Assembly: GCA_028866355.1 (NCBI GenBank) | Contig: JAGWIH010000119.1 | Span: forward strand, 1-6,895 | Direction of reading: 5' to 3' | From: Alphaproteobacteria bacterium | GTDB taxonomy: Bacteria > Pseudomonadota > Alphaproteobacteria > ATCC43930 > CGMCC-115725 | Length of the DNA: 6,895 bases | In this document: positions 5,389 through 6,895 of the stretch, piece after piece | Layout of the letters: each line of letters begins with the position of its first letter | Numbering within the stretch: the first letter of the stretch is position 1 | Notes under the pieces: generated by a model | Seen by the model: the letters and a program-made list of their open reading frames with translations, nothing else | What the model was told of the DNA's origin: nothing | Databases searched by the model: none | Made by a program: the position numbers and the translations under genes

Positions 5389-6895
5389 CGGCGATCTCGT
5401 TCTGGTTGTCGTTCTATCTGCGCGTCGGCGACGGCATCGCGCATTATTCGCACGAGCTGATCTGGACCTACGACCTCATGTTCGCCGCAACGGCGGCGGC
5501 GGTGTTCTACGCCTCGGGCCTCTATCGCGGCATCTGGCGCTATGCGTCGCTGCCCGATCTCATCGGACTGGCGAAGGCCGTCACGCTTGTCGTGCTGATC
5601 TATTTCCCGCTGATGTTCCTGGTCACTCGCCTCGAGGCGCTGCCGCGCTCGATCGTCGGCATCAACTGGCTGGTGCTGATGGCGCTGCTCGGCGGTCCGC
5701 GTTTCATCTATCGACTGCTGAAGGACGGCAGCTTGCGCAACATCCTGCGCACGGACGCGGCGCGCAATTCGGTGCCGGTCCTGTTGATCGGCGCCGGCGA
5801 AGGCGCCGACCTGTTCATCCGCACGACCTATCGCGACGCGCAGCAGGCCTATCGTGTGGTCGGAATCCTTTCCGACGACGATCAGCGGGTCGGGCGCGAG
5901 ATCGGCGGTGTCACGGTGCTCGGCACCCTCGACGCGCTGCCACGCGTGGTCGAATGGCTGGCGACGCGCGGCGACAAGCCGCAACGGATGATCCTGACAG
6001 GCCGCGGCCTCGACGGTGCCGCAGTCCAGCGGCTGCTCGATGTCACCAACGACCTTGGCATTCCGCTGGCGCGGCTGCCACGGCTGACCGAATTCAAAGA
6101 CACCCGCATTGACGAGAACCGCACCATCGAGCCAGTCGCGATCGAAGACCTGCTTGGCCGGCCGCAAACCGTGCTCGACCGCAACAGCATGCGCGCCCTG
6201 GTCGCCGGACGCCGCGTGCTGGTCACCGGCGCCGGCGGCACGATCGGGTCGGAACTCACGCGTCAGATCGCGGCCTTCGGGCCGGCGCGGCTGACGCTGT
6301 TCGACAACGGCGAATTCGCGCTCTATTCGATCGAGCGCGAGATTCTCGAGCGGTTTCCGGATATCCCGCGCGCCGCGCTGATCGGCGACGTGCGCGACAG
6401 CCGGCGCATCGACGCGGTGCTGGCGGCGGAGCGGCCGGAGCTGGTGTTTCATGCCGCCGCGCTCAAACACGTGCCCATGGTGGAAGCGAATCCGCTGGAA
6501 GGCGTGATGACCAACGTCCTCGGCACGCGGCACCTGGCCGAGGCGTGCCGCACCCACGGCGTGCGCGCGATGGTGATGATCTCGACCGACAAGGCGGTCA
6601 ATCCGACGAACGTCATGGGCGCGTCCAAGCGCCTCGCCGAAGGCATCTGCCAGGCGCTTGACGTCATCGAAGCGCGGCGCACCGGCGGGACGCGCTTCGT
6701 CACCGTGCGCTTCGGCAACGTGCTCGGTTCGACCGGATCGGTCGTGCCGCTGTTCCAGCGCCAGCTCGCCGCCGGCGGGCCGCTGACGGTGACGCATCCC
6801 GACATCTCGCGCTATTTCATGACGACGCGCGAGGCGGTCGAGCTGGTGCTGCAAGCCTCGGCGCTCGCCGCAGCCGACGACGAGGCGCGCGGCAA
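5334..6895 (+). CDS. nucleotide-sugar 4,6-dehydratase, long membrane form (CapD/WbpM/FlaA1 family), 3' end beyond window
   Basis: The open frame runs off the window end with 520 residues visible; long-form relatives are usually a little over 600. N-terminal membrane helices cover about 12-30, 45-61, 78-97 and 107-121. Next is a first nucleotide-binding domain with VLLIGAGEGADL (149-160), then the catalytic extended-SDR domain with VLVTGAGGTIGSEL (295-308). Later motifs are FHAAALKHVPMVE (372-384), ISTDKAVNP (416-424) and NVMGASKRLAEG (426-437), then VRFGNVLGSTGSVVPLF (458-474) and ISRYFMTTREAVELV (491-505). The usual catalytic Tyr is replaced by M428 (M428xxxK432, with S417), the Ser-Met-Lys arrangement known for WbpM-type enzymes. 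The expected reaction is UDP-GlcNAc to UDP-4-keto-6-deoxy-GlcNAc on the cytoplasmic side of the inner membrane. ATG 5334 is the only good start: the frame is closed by a TGA at 5256-5258, with no ATG, GTG or TTG codon in frame between. The next in-frame ATG (5385) would cut into the first helix. The ribosome site is weak. Confidence 0.93.
   Translation, partial: MTIVSRRAGAAYTHDIVMAAISFWLSFYLRVGDGIAHYSHELIWTYDLMFAATAAAVFYASGLYRGIWRYASLPDLIGLAKAVTLVVLIYFPLMFLVTRLEALPRSIVGINWLVLMALLGGPRFIYRLLKDGSLRNILRTDAARNSVPVLLIGAGEGADLFIRTTYRDAQQAYRVVGILSDDDQRVGREIGGVTVLGTLDALPRVVEWLATRGDKPQRMILTGRGLDGAAVQRLLDVTNDLGIPLARLPRLTEFKDTRIDENRTIEPVAIEDLLGRPQTVLDRNSMRALVAGRRVLVTGAGGTIGSELTRQIAAFGPARLTLFDNGEFALYSIEREILERFPDIPRAALIGDVRDSRRIDAVLAAERPELVFHAAALKHVPMVEANPLEGVMTNVLGTRHLAEACRTHGVRAMVMISTDKAVNPTNVMGASKRLAEGICQALDVIEARRTGGTRFVTVRFGNVLGSTGSVVPLFQRQLAAGGPLTVTHPDISRYFMTTREAVELVLQASALAAADDEARG

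Noticed and set aside
5151..6854. 567-codon open frame on the minus strand opposite the dehydratase gene
   Set aside because: Its product is a low-complexity mix rich in Arg, His, Asp and Gln without family motifs, typical of an antisense frame in high-GC DNA. The plus-strand frame has unmistakable CapD/WbpM motifs over the same bases. The frame also runs through the intergenic gap into the DUF218 gene.

Overview
The window is a high-GC, densely coding stretch (strong G/C bias at third codon positions, short or overlapping gene junctions). It looks like a proteobacterial chromosome, most likely alphaproteobacterial. That assignment rests on composition and protein flavour only; there is no rRNA or other marker gene. 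The whole window is a surface-polysaccharide (O-antigen or exopolysaccharide) biosynthesis locus.

Layout. Bases 1-35 hold what may be the last codons of an upstream gene. A 74-base gap follows with a perfect GC-rich hairpin at 61-84. Four co-directional plus-strand genes come next: a polyprenyl-phosphate sugar-1-phosphate transferase of the WecA/WbpL type (110-1102), an extended-SDR nucleotide-sugar epimerase/reductase (1110-2057), a polytopic O-antigen ligase/polymerase-family protein (2065-3294), and a GT-B family 4 glycosyltransferase (3284-4435). Junctions of +7, +7 and -11 bases indicate one operon. On the minus strand lies a two-TM DUF218 (YdcF/ElyC/SanA) protein (4432-5211), whose stop codon shares a CTAG with the stop of the glycosyltransferase. 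A 122-base divergent gap (5212-5333) separates it from a long-form CapD/WbpM nucleotide-sugar 4,6-dehydratase (5334 to beyond the window end, 520 residues visible).

How the genes may work together (inference). The WbpM-type dehydratase would convert UDP-GlcNAc to its 4-keto-6-deoxy form. The SDR protein could reduce C4 to give UDP-QuiNAc or UDP-FucNAc. The WbpL-type enzyme would load that sugar phosphate on undecaprenyl phosphate, the GT4 enzyme would add the next sugar, and the ligase-family protein would polymerise the finished glycan or transfer it to lipid A-core. This matches the wbpL/wbpV/wbpM logic of Pseudomonas and the wreU/wreQ/wreV logic of Rhizobium etli. The DUF218 protein may connect to lipid-carrier homeostasis, as suggested for E. 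coli ElyC.

I recognise every complete gene at family level. I see no mobile element, CRISPR array, RNA gene or clearly undescribed system. The points most worth a second look are the reconstructed sugar-priming module, the inverted DUF218 gene inside it, and a few small structures at gene boundaries.
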